Shown: positions 35,867-46,418 of the stretch, piece by piece
How the letters are laid out: every line of letters starts with the position of its first letter
How positions within the stretch are numbered: the stretch's first letter is position 1
Assembly (NCBI RefSeq): GCF_945285465.1
Contig: NZ_CALYQK010000001.1
Span: 61,694-125,693, forward strand
DNA length: 64,000 nt
Origin: an uncultured Bartonella sp.
GTDB taxonomy: Bacteria > Pseudomonadota > Alphaproteobacteria > Rhizobiales > Rhizobiaceae
Direction: 5' to 3'
Notes under the pieces: model-generated
What the model was told of the DNA's origin: nothing
The model's database searches: none
What the model saw: the letters and a program-made list of their open reading frames with translations, nothing else
Program-made: the position numbers and the translations under genes

Positions 35867-36234
35867 GGCAACTAATATCCGCAATTTAACAGCTACTTTT
35901 TTAAAAAATATTCGTAACCAAGCTGTTAAATGCCGAGCATTTGACAAAAATTTTATTGCTATTTTTGGCTCGGTACAATTTTTGCAGGGAAAATTCCGCG
36001 CTAACAGGCAAGTCGTACGATGATTGATCTTTCCGACTAATCATCGGAAAGACGCCGCACATTGTGACCATTAAGAGATATAAATTTTCAATTTCTTGCT
36101 AAAATAAGTAGGTGTCTTTTTTTTCATCTAACATCCATCTATCAACCATTTTTTGCCACTTCTATTCTTCCGGTTTTACGATGTTTCTGCCGGAAGAAAA
36201 ATGGCCGGCGCTTCGTCGACTTGCCGACATATTT

Positions 36235-36266
36235 AAAATAACATCCACCTAAAATAACATCCACCT
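36235..36266. repeat. perfect tandem duplication of 16 bp
   Basis: aaaataacatccacct x2. Confidence 0.9.
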
Positions 36267-36530
36267 TCCCATTTTCCGTCTATCGCACAATATTATTTGG
36301 CGCCGTGCAACCATGTTTGATCGTTTGACGTTTAACTATCGATCGAGTTTCATGGCCGGTTGATTATCATCGCAAGTAGATTTTCATGGCTAGTTGAGAG
36401 TTTCTCGGCCAAAATCAAAAGCGCAGTTGCGCGTACAAGACAGACGGCTTCAGGCGTGTAGTTTGTTAGGCAAGATTTGTTATGTTTGGCGTTTTGCTAG
36501 TTTGTTGTCCTGTTCATCGCAAGAAAGAAG

Positions 36531-36557
36531 AGAAGGCTTTTTAAGCCTCTTTTTTTG
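36531..36557 (+). terminator. orphan rho-independent terminator
   Basis: GAAGGCTT-TTT-AAGCCTCTTTTTTT with no + strand CDS upstream. Confidence 0.7.
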
Positions 36558-36727
36558 ATTAAAGCATCTGACCGTTCTTGCGTTGCCAAGGACTAATAAT
36601 GGCAAACTTCGGTTGCTGTTTTGCTGGTGGTTGAAAAAAATGCAATCTTGTTCCAGTTAGGAATTGTGTCACTTTATCATTAACAATAAAACCAATGACT
36701 GCGAATTGTTATATCAGAGCTATTCAG

Positions 36728-37345
36728 ATGGAAATTTTAGGATTGATATTGGCCGGTGGGCATTCTTCACGAATGGGACGCGATAAAGCCGGACTTGATT
36801 TCTGCGGGCAGAGTTTGCTTGAAAATCAGATTTCGACATTCAAAAAACATCGGCTGCCCGTTGTCGTTAGCTCCAATGCCATTGATGAAAGTTCTGTTCC
36901 ATACCGTGTCGCTATTTTGAAGGATCCGCCAGAAGTAAAATTTGGTGGCCCGCTTGCCGGCATATATGCCGGACTTTCATACGCAACTGACAATGGCTAT
37001 CGCTACGTTCTGTCAATGCCGGTGGACTGCCCGATTGTGCCGGATGAGTTTTTTGATAAAATATGCAACAAACCAATTGAAGAAAATGCCATCCGTATTG
37101 CATCGACTCCTTCCGGTTTACAACCGACATTTTCTCTTTGGCCAGCAAGCCTGAAAAATGATCTGTTTAAATTCTTAGCCGGTTCAGAAACAAAAAGCAT
37201 TCGCGCGTTCGCTTTTGCCCATAAAGTGTCTATAATACGGTTTGACAACATCTATTCCGAGGGTGCATTCTTCAACGTCAACACGCCACAGGATTATCAA
37301 TATTTACAGGAAAATTTCGAGATAAAAAATGAAACCAAAGCATAA
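36728..37345 (+). CDS. mobA: molybdenum cofactor guanylyltransferase
   Basis: GLILAGGHSSRMGRDKAGL; MPVDCPIVP. Confidence 0.94.
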   Translation: MEILGLILAGGHSSRMGRDKAGLDFCGQSLLENQISTFKKHRLPVVVSSNAIDESSVPYRVAILKDPPEVKFGGPLAGIYAGLSYATDNGYRYVLSMPVDCPIVPDEFFDKICNKPIEENAIRIASTPSGLQPTFSLWPASLKNDLFKFLAGSETKSIRAFAFAHKVSIIRFDNIYSEGAFFNVNTPQDYQYLQENFEIKNETKA

Positions 37346-37847
37346 AGTTTTTGGCGTAACGGGCTGGAAAAATAATGGAAAGACAACCATTGTTGTGCGC
37401 CTTGTCGAAGAATTGACGGCGCGCGGCTATAACGTATCGACCGTTAAACACGCCCATCATGATTTCGATATCGATCACGAAAACACCGATTCATGGCGCC
37501 ACAGGAAATCAGGCGCACAAGAAGTGGCGGTCGTATCGTCGCGACGCTTTGCTATTATCCACGAAAATAAATCAGAAGAAGAAACGCCTCTTGCCAAAAT
37601 TCTTGATCTTTTATCGCCATGCGATCTTGTTATCGTTGAAGGTTTCAAGCACGATGATCATGACAAAATAGAAGTTCGGCGTACCGGGGGTAAGGTCGGT
37701 GAACCGCTTAATAAATCCGACCCGCATATTGTTGCGATCGCCTCCGACCAGCCGGTTGCCGAAAAACACTTGCCATATTTTAATATTGATGATGTTGCAG
37801 CAATTGCTGATTTTATTATACAACACATGAAACTTGAACAAAAATAG
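37329..37847 (+). CDS. mobB: molybdopterin-guanine dinucleotide biosynthesis protein B
   Basis: VFGVTGWKNNGKTTIVVRLVEEL; STVKHAHHDFDIDHENTDSWRHRKSGA. Confidence 0.95.
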   Translation: MKPKHKVFGVTGWKNNGKTTIVVRLVEELTARGYNVSTVKHAHHDFDIDHENTDSWRHRKSGAQEVAVVSSRRFAIIHENKSEEETPLAKILDLLSPCDLVIVEGFKHDDHDKIEVRRTGGKVGEPLNKSDPHIVAIASDQPVAEKHLPYFNIDDVAAIADFIIQHMKLEQK

Positions 37848-37856
37848 AGGCATAGA

Positions 37857-38480
37857 ATGCTCGTACTCTGGGGGCGCCCTACATCTAGCAACGTCAAGAA
37901 GGTTCTCTGGACTTTGGAAGAGATCGGACTCGATTATCAGTATATTAAAGCAGGTGGAGCCTATGGTGGTTTGGACACACCGGAATTTTTAGCTCTCAAT
38001 CCCAACGGCCTTGTTCCGACAATCAAGGATGATGATCTGGTTTTATGGGAATCAAACACAATCGTAAGGTATCTCGCCGCCCGTTATGGCAAAGGCGTGT
38101 TGTGGATCGAAGATTGTGGCAAACGCGCATCAGCCGAAAAATGGATGGATTGGACAATGGGAACATTGTTTGAACCGTTTGTAGATCTTCTGTTGAATGT
38201 TGTGCGCCTTGCACCAGAAAAACGTGACCCGCAAAAAGTCGTCGACAATGTGGCGAAGTTTGAAAACGGATTGGGAATTATAGACGGTGAATTGAAAAAA
38301 CACCCCTATCTATCTGGTGAAAATTTAGGTATCGGTGACATAATACCGGGTGTTTTCGTTTATTATTACTATGCAATGAAACTGCCGCGAAAAAACACAT
38401 TTAGCAATGTCGAGATCTGGTATCAGAAATTACAAACGCGTCCGGGCTATATCAAACACGTAATGACACCGATTAGCTGA
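37857..38480 (+). CDS. glutathione S-transferase family protein
   Basis: WGRPTSSNVKKVLWTLEEIGLDYQ; LNPNGLVPTIKDDDLVLWESNTIVRYLA. Confidence 0.94.
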   Translation: MLVLWGRPTSSNVKKVLWTLEEIGLDYQYIKAGGAYGGLDTPEFLALNPNGLVPTIKDDDLVLWESNTIVRYLAARYGKGVLWIEDCGKRASAEKWMDWTMGTLFEPFVDLLLNVVRLAPEKRDPQKVVDNVAKFENGLGIIDGELKKHPYLSGENLGIGDIIPGVFVYYYYAMKLPRKNTFSNVEIWYQKLQTRPGYIKHVMTPIS

Positions 38481-38520
38481 TCGCAAGTGGCAAAAACCGA
38501 TATGTTTCTAAGCAACTGAA

Positions 38521-39063
38521 ATGGCTGCTTCGTCCAGAAAAAATCGTTTGGTTGATATTATGATAGCAGTGGCCGTTATTGCCATTGCTATCTATCTTTA
38601 TCTGTCGTCTTCAAATACGCTTGAAACATCAAACGAGCCACTTTCCCATTCCGACAACGTGAGCGTGGTAAGTGGAAAAATGCAGCTTTCGGACGGTGAT
38701 TCGCTATATTCAAAAGGAAAAAAAATACGGCTTATTGGTATAGATGCTCCTGAACTTCACCAATCTTGTGAAAAAAACGGTCGTTCCTATCCCTGTGGCG
38801 AACTCGCTAAAAAGCATCTGGCCGATCTTATAGATGGACATGAAATAAGCTGCACATGGGCCAAAAAAGATAAATTTGATAGATTACTTGGGCAATGCCT
38901 TGCAAATGGGCACGAGCTTAACCGACAAATGGTCGAAGATGGTTGGGCGGTATCCTATTATGACTATCCACAGGAAGAAGCAGATGCGCGTAACAAAAAG
39001 CTCGGTATCTGGGCTGGCACATTCGACTGGCCACGTTTGTGGCGACGCGCTCATCCGCGCTAA
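38521..39063 (+). CDS. thermonuclease (SNase-like) family protein
   Basis: DGDSLYSKGKKIRLIGIDAPELHQSC; DRLLGQCLANGHELNRQMVEDGWAVSY. Confidence 0.93.
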   Translation: MAASSRKNRLVDIMIAVAVIAIAIYLYLSSSNTLETSNEPLSHSDNVSVVSGKMQLSDGDSLYSKGKKIRLIGIDAPELHQSCEKNGRSYPCGELAKKHLADLIDGHEISCTWAKKDKFDRLLGQCLANGHELNRQMVEDGWAVSYYDYPQEEADARNKKLGIWAGTFDWPRLWRRAHPR

Positions 39064-39406
39064 AGCGATTGTTGCTGGCTTATTTCTAGTCGGCAATAGC
39101 GCTGCAGTAATTTTGTTAGACTGCTATTAAATTTGTTTTTGTAAAATATAAATTTTTTCCGGCAAACGTAAGATCTGCAGTCTTGCGTTTATAATGGAAA
39201 ATTCTGGATGAAACTGCGGTGAAGCCGGTATAGTTCATTTCGGCATTCAAATTCCGACTCGCTGTTAATATTCATGAAACAACCTACTTGGGTTGGTTCG
39301 GCAAAATAAGCGCAAATTTTGCAACAGGCCTCAAATACGATAAATTGACCGGACTTCTCGGTGACATCACATTGCGATTTCGTTTTCTAAACATAATATT
39401 AAAAGG

Positions 39407-40057
39407 ATGAATAATACGTTGGAAAAAACCGGCCTTGAGTTGATTGACGACTTGCAACAAGAAATTTCGGCGTGCCGGATATGCTATGATAAACCTTTGT
39501 TTTTACCGGCACTGCCGCACCAGCCACGCCCTGTTGCATATCTGTCGTCAACAGCACGCATTGCCATTGCCGGTCAGGCTCCCGGGCTTCGTGTGCACAA
39601 AACCGGCATTCCTTTCAATGACCCATCTGGAAAACGTCTGCGCCAATGGCTTGGTGTAAACCGCGATAGCTTTTATGATAGAAAAAAATTCGCTATTGTA
39701 CCAATGGCATTTTGTTTTCCCGGCTATAGTAAAACAAAAAGTGATCTTCCTCCACGCAAAGAGTGCCGGATGGCATGGCATAAGCGCATTTTCGATGCGA
39801 TGCCACAAATTGAACTCGTTATTGCAATCGGTGGCTACGCGCAAAAATATCATATCGCCAATCTGAAAGAAAAAAATGTTACAGAAACGGTAAAATCATG
39901 GAAAATTATTCTACCTGTGCGTCAGGCTGGTGGATATTACGTTCTTCCATTACCCCACCCTTCATGGAGAAATACTCACTGGATCAAAAATAACCCATGG
40001 TTTGAGAGTGAATTACTGCCGAAACTGAAATCACTCGTAGAACGCTATATAACTTAA
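39407..40057 (+). CDS. uracil-DNA glycosylase family protein
   Basis: IAGQAPGLRVHKTGIPFNDPSGKRLRQWLG; PLPHPSWRN. Confidence 0.93.
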   Translation: MNNTLEKTGLELIDDLQQEISACRICYDKPLFLPALPHQPRPVAYLSSTARIAIAGQAPGLRVHKTGIPFNDPSGKRLRQWLGVNRDSFYDRKKFAIVPMAFCFPGYSKTKSDLPPRKECRMAWHKRIFDAMPQIELVIAIGGYAQKYHIANLKEKNVTETVKSWKIILPVRQAGGYYVLPLPHPSWRNTHWIKNNPWFESELLPKLKSLVERYIT

Positions 40058-40149
40058 ATTGTAGAATATTTTTTATTTATTACTATTAAAATGGAATTAT
40101 TTTTTATATAATGGTTTTAAGTACAACTCTATTATTTTTGGATGTCATA

Positions 40150-40635
40150 ATGGATCGCCTTGATAGAAAAATCCTCCGTCTCTTACAGGAAGACGCAACG
40201 CTCGCGGTGGCTGATATCGCCAAGAAAGTCGGACTTTCGACAACACCTTGCTGGCGACGGATTCAAAAACTTGAAGAAGACGGTGTTATTCAGCGTCGTG
40301 TTGCCGTTCTTTCACCGGAAAAAGTCAATACAAGGGTGACGGTTTTTGTTTCGGTTAGAACCGGCGCGCACAACCACGAATGGCTAAAACGATTTTCGGA
40401 GGTTGTTCATGCATTCCCCGAAGTTGTGGAGTTCTACCGGATGAGTGGCGATGTCGATTACCTTTTAAGAGTAGTCGTTCCAGATATCGCCGCCTATGAC
40501 GTTTTTTATAAAAAACTGATTGCAAAAATCGACATAAGGGATGTTTCCTCGGCCTTTGCAATGGAACAAATCAAATATACGACAGAGCTCCCGCTTGACT
40601 ACATGATAATAGAGAAAGAAGTAAACCACCTTTAG
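40150..40635 (+). CDS. Lrp/AsnC family transcriptional regulator
   Basis: MDRLDRKILRLLQEDATLAVADIAKKVGLSTTPCWRRIQKLEEDGVI. Confidence 0.95.
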   Translation: MDRLDRKILRLLQEDATLAVADIAKKVGLSTTPCWRRIQKLEEDGVIQRRVAVLSPEKVNTRVTVFVSVRTGAHNHEWLKRFSEVVHAFPEVVEFYRMSGDVDYLLRVVVPDIAAYDVFYKKLIAKIDIRDVSSAFAMEQIKYTTELPLDYMIIEKEVNHL

Positions 40636-40637
40636 AC

Positions 40638-41441
40638 ATGTTTCCTAATCTCGATTCACGGATTGGCATCAGCAATCTGAGAGAAACACGCCCTCTCGTT
40701 CAGTGCCTTACCAATGATGTGGCGATGAATTTTTGTGCCAATGTTGTTACAGCGCTCGGCGCTTCGCCCGTTATGGCTTTTGCGCCGGAAGAGGCTGGCG
40801 ACTTTGTCGCGTCAGCCAATGCTGTTACTACAAATATCGGTACCCTAACGAACGAAAGATATTCGGGAATTTGTCTGGCGATGACACGGGCAAAAGAGCT
40901 TGGCAAGCCGGTTGTCTTTGATCCTGTTGCGCATTTTGTTACTCCGTTCCGCCAAAGTGCCTGCCACCATCTTCTCGCCCTAAACCCGTCGATCATCCGC
41001 GGCAATGCGTCAGAAATTGTTGCTTTTAGCAACAAAACAAACGCCAATGGTGTTGATAGTTGCAACGAGGGCGAGCAACGTTTTTCTGCCGCCGTTAAGC
41101 TTTCCCAACGCACAAAAGCGATAGTCGCAATGTCGGGTGAAACCGATTTTATTACCGACGGGAAAAACCATTGGTTGATTACGGGTGGTGATGCTTTGAT
41201 GTCCAAAGTTTCTGCGACCGGCTGTGCCCTTACCTGTGTTACCGGCGCCTTTGCCGCTTTGGCACCCGACAGGTTGCTCGAAACCACAATTGCTGCTTTT
41301 GCCACATTTTCGGCGGCCGGAAAAATCGCAGCCGCCAGTGCCAAAGGCCCCGGCAGTTTTGTGCCGCTTTTTCTTGATGCACTTTCAACGATTGATGAAC
41401 AATGTGTTGCTGAAACGGTTAAGGTCGTTTCATGGCACTAA
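40638..41441 (+). CDS. thiM: hydroxyethylthiazole kinase
   Basis: RPLVQCLTNDVAMNFCANVVTALGASPVMAFAPEEA; GNASEI; SATGCALTCVTGAF. Confidence 0.94.
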   Translation: MFPNLDSRIGISNLRETRPLVQCLTNDVAMNFCANVVTALGASPVMAFAPEEAGDFVASANAVTTNIGTLTNERYSGICLAMTRAKELGKPVVFDPVAHFVTPFRQSACHHLLALNPSIIRGNASEIVAFSNKTNANGVDSCNEGEQRFSAAVKLSQRTKAIVAMSGETDFITDGKNHWLITGGDALMSKVSATGCALTCVTGAFAALAPDRLLETTIAAFATFSAAGKIAAASAKGPGSFVPLFLDALSTIDEQCVAETVKVVSWH

Positions 41442-41446
41442 AATCA

Positions 41447-42475
41447 TCAGATTTTAATTCCGGCTTGTTCAAATGTTGCCATTTGTGAATGGGTCAACAC
41501 TGCCGCTTTAACAACACCGGCAGCAATCGCTGCACCAGTCCCCTCGCCCAGACGCATTCCAAGATCAAGAAGCGGTTTTTTTCCGATTCTATCCAACAAA
41601 CGCCGATGGGCCGGCTCTGCCGAAACATGCCCGGCTATACAATGGTCCAACGCATGGGGATTGGCCTTGTGAAGAATTGCGGCTGCCGCGGTGACAACAA
41701 AACCGTCGAGGATTACGGGAATTTTTTCCATGCGCGCGGCAAGAATGGCACCGACCATTGCGGCTATTTCGCGTCCACCTAGTCGACGCATCACTTCAAA
41801 CGGGTCAGCAAGGTGGTCTTTGTGCAGTTCGACCGCCTTTTTGACTGCGGCAATTTTACGCCGGTAATAATCACCTTTCGAGCCAGTGCCAGGCCCTGTC
41901 CATTCTTCAGCCTTGCCGCCATAAAGCGCTAGCGATAGTGCCGAAGCAATGGTCGTATTACCAATTCCCATTTCGCCTAAGCAAAGAAGATCTGTGCCAC
42001 CGGCAATTGATTCCATGCCGAATGCCATCGTCGCTGCCGCCCCTCTTACATCCATTGCCGCATCTTTGGTAATATCCATTGTCGGATAATCCAGTGCCAG
42101 ATCGAATATTTTCAGGCCAAGGTCATAAGCAACACAGATCTGGTTGATAGCTGCCCCTCCGGCGGCAAAGTTTTCAACCATTTGTTGGGTTACCGCGCGC
42201 GGCACCGGCGTAACATTTTCATCTGTCACACCGTGATTACCGGCAAAGACCGCCACCAATGGCCTTGTAACAATTGGTCTTTCTTTTCCACGCCATCCGG
42301 CATACCAAAGCGCAAGATCCTCAAGTCGACCCAATGCGCCTTCGGGTTTTGTCAATTCCAGCTCGCGCTTTCTTGCTAATCTAATGGCGTTTTCATCCGG
42401 ATCGGGTAAATTTGCTAATAAGGCACGAAAATCATCAAATGGACTAGCTGTCACGAAAAAACACCCTTCAAACAA
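41447..42475 (-). CDS. cobT: nicotinate-nucleotide--dimethylbenzimidazole phosphoribosyltransferase
   Basis: FAGNHGVTDENVTPVPRAVTQQMVENFAAGGAAINQI; GEMGIGNTTIASAL; LGMRLGEGTGAA. Confidence 0.96.
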   Translation of the reverse strand: MFEGCFFVTASPFDDFRALLANLPDPDENAIRLARKRELELTKPEGALGRLEDLALWYAGWRGKERPIVTRPLVAVFAGNHGVTDENVTPVPRAVTQQMVENFAAGGAAINQICVAYDLGLKIFDLALDYPTMDITKDAAMDVRGAAATMAFGMESIAGGTDLLCLGEMGIGNTTIASALSLALYGGKAEEWTGPGTGSKGDYYRRKIAAVKKAVELHKDHLADPFEVMRRLGGREIAAMVGAILAARMEKIPVILDGFVVTAAAAILHKANPHALDHCIAGHVSAEPAHRRLLDRIGKKPLLDLGMRLGEGTGAAIAAGVVKAAVLTHSQMATFEQAGIKI

Positions 42476-42551
42476 TTATCAACGAATAGAATCTGAGAGA
42501 AGAACGTTTTATAAGCAATTTAACTTCACTTTAACAGGAGTAAGACCAAAG

Positions 42552-43325
42552 TTGAGCGATTTTCTTGGGCCACTTATGCGTGCATTGGGGTTTCTTACCC
42601 GTTTACCGATAAAAAGTCGCTGGTTTTCTTTGTCGGGAGCAATATCCACCGATGCCGGCTATTTTCCTGTAGCTGGCGCAATTATCGGTTTTTTCACAGC
42701 TTTTTGTCTGTGTCTTGCATCTTTTATCGGATTTAACGACTGGGTATCGGCGATTATTGCTGTTTTCGCTACAATCGCTTTGACGGGTGCTCTTCATGAA
42801 GATGGCCTAGCCGATGTGGCTGATGCCTTTTTTGTCAGAAAATCGGTAGCAGAACGCCTGACGATCATGAAAGATTCGCGCATTGGCACCTATGGTACAC
42901 TTGCTTTGCTGTTTTCTGTCTTTTTACGTATTGCGCTTGTTGTGGCAATCTTGACAAGTCAGGGGCAGCTTCATGCCGCGGCTGCATTGATTGTCAGTGA
43001 AGCTGCCAGCCGTGGTGGAATGGTCTGGTTTTGGCGCGGTCTTCCCCTTGCCCGGAAAAATGGTACAGCCGCCTTAGCTGGTGAACCAACGCGATTCGTC
43101 TTGCGAAAAGCTTTGATTTTGACTTTGCTGATTGTTGTAATTTTTGGTAGTTTATGTTTCGGCGTTCTCTGGATTATTGGGTGCCTTCTCGTATTATTGT
43201 TGTTTATAAGGTTTTTTTCGACAGTTTGTTGCAGACGGATCGGTGGTTATACGGGTGATACTCTGGGTGCTATACAGCAATGCCTAACTGTTCTAATATT
43301 AGCGTTGACCTGCATCGTTCATTGA
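42552..43325 (+). CDS. cobS: adenosylcobinamide-GDP ribazoletransferase
   Basis: GFLTRLPI; HEDGLADVADAFF; MKDSRIGTYGTLAL; start uncertain (TTG 42552 or ATG 42576; track ORF opens at 42384). Confidence 0.93.
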   Translation: MSDFLGPLMRALGFLTRLPIKSRWFSLSGAISTDAGYFPVAGAIIGFFTAFCLCLASFIGFNDWVSAIIAVFATIALTGALHEDGLADVADAFFVRKSVAERLTIMKDSRIGTYGTLALLFSVFLRIALVVAILTSQGQLHAAAALIVSEAASRGGMVWFWRGLPLARKNGTAALAGEPTRFVLRKALILTLLIVVIFGSLCFGVLWIIGCLLVLLLFIRFFSTVCCRRIGGYTGDTLGAIQQCLTVLILALTCIVH

Positions 43326-43361
43326 TAACTTTACCCCCGTCCTGTCGCGGAAAGAAACTCC

Positions 43362-44051
43362 ATGAAACCATTCTGGATTATCATCGCCTGTGTTGCACTT
43401 ATTGTCATTGTTTTTTTAGCCTACAATAATGCCCAAACAATAAACACCGATAGACTAGCCCAGCTAAGTTATTACGGTATATGGGGACTTGCCGCTTCAT
43501 CTGCTCTGCTCGGTTCGGGAATAAAACTCGGCGATGCTTTGCGCAATATTGCTATCTGGCTTGTCATTATCTTTGCACTTATGGCAGCCTATAGTTTGCG
43601 TTATGAATTACAGGATTTTGCCAGCCGTGTCAGCGCCGGAATTATTCCCGGAAGCCCCGTTACGCGCTATAGTGAAAACGGTAAAGCGGTCAGTCTTGAA
43701 CGCTCGGCAAATGGACATTTCCAATCACGCGCTTTTGTCAATGATACGCCAATTACAATGACCGTCGATACAGGCGCTTCAACCGTTGTTCTCAGTTATG
43801 CTGATGCCATAGCAGCAAAAATAAATGTCGGCAATTTAAGTTTTACCTTTCGCGTCAACACGGCCAATGGCGACACTTATGCCGCCCCGATTATGATTAA
43901 TTCGTTGAAAATCGGTGATATCGAACGTGACAATGTTCATGCTCTGGTTAGCAGAGCCGGTGATCTTTCGGGTAGTTTGTTGGGAATGAGCTTTCTTGAC
44001 CGCCTGTCAGGATATTCTGTTCGTGGCGATCGTCTGATACTGGTTGACTGA
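43362..44051 (+). CDS. TIGR02281-type retropepsin-like aspartic protease
   Basis: MTVDTGASTVVLSYADA; N-terminal TM helices; LLGMSFLDRLSGYSVRGDRLILVD. Confidence 0.9.
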   Translation: MKPFWIIIACVALIVIVFLAYNNAQTINTDRLAQLSYYGIWGLAASSALLGSGIKLGDALRNIAIWLVIIFALMAAYSLRYELQDFASRVSAGIIPGSPVTRYSENGKAVSLERSANGHFQSRAFVNDTPITMTVDTGASTVVLSYADAIAAKINVGNLSFTFRVNTANGDTYAAPIMINSLKIGDIERDNVHALVSRAGDLSGSLLGMSFLDRLSGYSVRGDRLILVD

Positions 44052-44119
44052 AATTAGCTTTACCTGCAGTAAGGTATTTTTCAAACGCACAAGTCCGGCT
44101 TATTCAATAAAAATCAGGC

Positions 44120-45100
44120 TTATTCTATATAAGAAAAGGCTTTTTTTAAAACCGTTGAGTTTGCCAGGCTGTCATTAGCTTCTGTCGATAAAATCTGGCG
44201 CCATTTTTTTGCCCCCTTGCGCCCCAGAAATAGACCCGTCATATGGCGCGTTACATGTGAAAGCCTGCCGCCGTTTTCGATGTGCTTGTCTATATATTCA
44301 CTCATTGCAGAAATCAGTGATGCGTCGTCCAAAGGCGCATGGCAATCATTATAAATCAGGCGATCAACATCGCGAAGCACAACTGGATTATGATAGACAT
44401 AGCGTCCGACCATCACACCATCAACGAAATTCAAATGATTGATGGCTTCATCAAGCGATTTAATCCCACCGTTTATCCCTATATATCGAACTTTATTTTG
44501 GTGTTTCAACTCGTAAACACGTTGGTAATCCAGTGGCGGAACATCTCTGTTTTCTTTCGGGCTCAATCCTTTTAACCACGCCTTGCGTGCATGCACCCAC
44601 AACGCATCGCCGCCACTTTGCCACACCGCCACAGCCAAATTATCAAGCGCCTCGCTGACATTCTGTTCGTCAACACCAATCCGACATTTCACCGTAACAG
44701 GAATGGAAACCGCAGCCTTCATCTTCTCGACAATTTGCCCTACCAGATCCGGTTCGAGCATAAGGCAGGCACCGAACGCACCTGACTGTACCCGATCGGA
44801 GGGACAACCGACATTGAGATTAATTTCATCATAGCCGAAATCTGCGCCAATTTTTGCCGCTTCGGCAAGTTTATCGGATGAAGCCCCCCCGAGTTGCAAT
44901 GCAAGCGGATGCTCGGCTTTGTCAAAACCCAACAAACATTCTCTTTTCCCGTGGATTACAGCATCGGCAACCACCATTTCCGTGTAAAGCAGCGAATTTC
45001 TTGTCAATAAACGATGGAAGTAACGGCAATGTCTGTCGGTCCAATCAAGCATTGGCGCGATGGCAAATTTCGGCTTTTCATTTTCATCGTAAATTGCCAT
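44120..45100 (-). CDS. dusA: tRNA-dihydrouridine(20/20a) synthase
   Basis: FAIAPMLDWTDRHCRYFHRLLTRNSLLYTEMV; NLNVGCPSDRVQSGAFGACLM. Confidence 0.95.
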   Translation of the reverse strand: MAIYDENEKPKFAIAPMLDWTDRHCRYFHRLLTRNSLLYTEMVVADAVIHGKRECLLGFDKAEHPLALQLGGASSDKLAEAAKIGADFGYDEINLNVGCPSDRVQSGAFGACLMLEPDLVGQIVEKMKAAVSIPVTVKCRIGVDEQNVSEALDNLAVAVWQSGGDALWVHARKAWLKGLSPKENRDVPPLDYQRVYELKHQNKVRYIGINGGIKSLDEAINHLNFVDGVMVGRYVYHNPVVLRDVDRLIYNDCHAPLDDASLISAMSEYIDKHIENGGRLSHVTRHMTGLFLGRKGAKKWRQILSTEANDSLANSTVLKKAFSYIE

Positions 45101-45153
45101 TTTGGATAATGTCCGATTTGTCGTTTCAGTTTTGTTTGCTTATTTAAACTCGC

Positions 45154-46299
45154 TTAAATAAGCCATGATTTGAGCCGTTCCATTGCTTCGGAAATTGCTT
45201 CCGGCGCTCCAGCGTAGGAAAATCGTATTGTGCGGTTTCCCTCCAAAGTATCGAAATCTATGCCGAGGGTTGCAGCAACATTTGTCTTATCGAGCATCTG
45301 TCTGGCAAATTCGCTGCTATCATTGCTATATTTTGAAACGTCACAATAGGCGTAAAATGCACCATCCATAGGGGCAAGTAATGTCAGCCCCAAAAGTGGC
45401 AGGTTTTTCTTCAATTGTTCGCGGTTAATACGGTAGCTATCTTTGACTTTTTCAAGTTCTGCCGTTGCATCAAAAGCAGAAATTGCCGCAATCTGTGATA
45501 GTTCGGGTGCTGAAATATAAAGGTTTTGTGCAATCCGTTCGACCGCGCGAACGGCATTTACCGGCAAGACCATCCAACCGATACGCCAGCCCGTCATGCA
45601 ATAATATTTGGAAAACGAGTTTATAACCACAACTTCGTCGCTAAAAGACAAGGCCGTAATATCGGGAGCGGAAAAATTAAGCCGGTGATAAATTTCGTCA
45701 GATATCACCGTTATATTATTATCGCCGCAAAATTTTATGATTTCTTCAAGGTTACGACGCGAAACAGACGCGCCGGTGGGATTGCTGGGCGAAGCAAACA
45801 ACACGCCTTTTAATGGTGTTTGCCTATGCGCTTTTTCTAGCATTGTAACATCAAAAAGCCCGCTGCCTTTGGTATCTATTTCCAGAACATTTAACCCTAG
45901 CGATTTCATAATATTGCGATAGGCCGGATAACCGGGCCTTGTAATAGCGACCGTATCGCCACTATCGAACATCGTCAAAAATGCGAGATTGAAAGCAGCC
46001 GATGAGCCCGTCGTGACGGCAATGCGTTCGGGCGAAATAGTGAGATGATGGTGTTCGTCGTAATAGTTGGCAACCTTTTCCCGTAAAAGTGGCAAACCTA
46101 ACGAATCGGTATAACCTAGATGGCCATCTTTAAGAGCTTTTTCAGCAGCCTCGAGGACAAGCCGCGGGCAACAGGCTGCCGGTTGTCCGACAGCCATAGA
46201 AATAACGGGTTGATCTGCTTTTTTCTTTTTGTTGGCAGCCGCAAGGACGTCCATAGCAAAAAAGGGATCAACATCACTTCTTTTAGATAGACGAATCAT
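45154..46299 (-). CDS. pyridoxal phosphate-dependent aminotransferase
   Basis: PSNPTGASVSRR; VINSFSKYYCMTGWRIGW. Confidence 0.95.
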   Translation of the reverse strand: MIRLSKRSDVDPFFAMDVLAAANKKKKADQPVISMAVGQPAACCPRLVLEAAEKALKDGHLGYTDSLGLPLLREKVANYYDEHHHLTISPERIAVTTGSSAAFNLAFLTMFDSGDTVAITRPGYPAYRNIMKSLGLNVLEIDTKGSGLFDVTMLEKAHRQTPLKGVLFASPSNPTGASVSRRNLEEIIKFCGDNNITVISDEIYHRLNFSAPDITALSFSDEVVVINSFSKYYCMTGWRIGWMVLPVNAVRAVERIAQNLYISAPELSQIAAISAFDATAELEKVKDSYRINREQLKKNLPLLGLTLLAPMDGAFYAYCDVSKYSNDSSEFARQMLDKTNVAATLGIDFDTLEGNRTIRFSYAGAPEAISEAMERLKSWLI

Positions 46300-46418
46300 A
46301 CTGGCCTCCAGATAAAAAAACATATAAATTCAAAAAATGTGCCGCACAATTGCCTGAAAGCTATGACTAGAATAACAAAAACATGTATCTCTGCTCTTAG
46401 GGGCTCAGGAGAGTATCT

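Noticed and set aside
40081-40640. Possible TPP riboswitch upstream of thiM
   Set aside because: thiM follows the Lrp/AsnC-family gene by only 2 nt; no room for the element and no THI-box recognized.
42476-42551. Possible cobalamin riboswitch between cobT and cobS
   Set aside because: Gap too short and no B12-box-like sequence seen.
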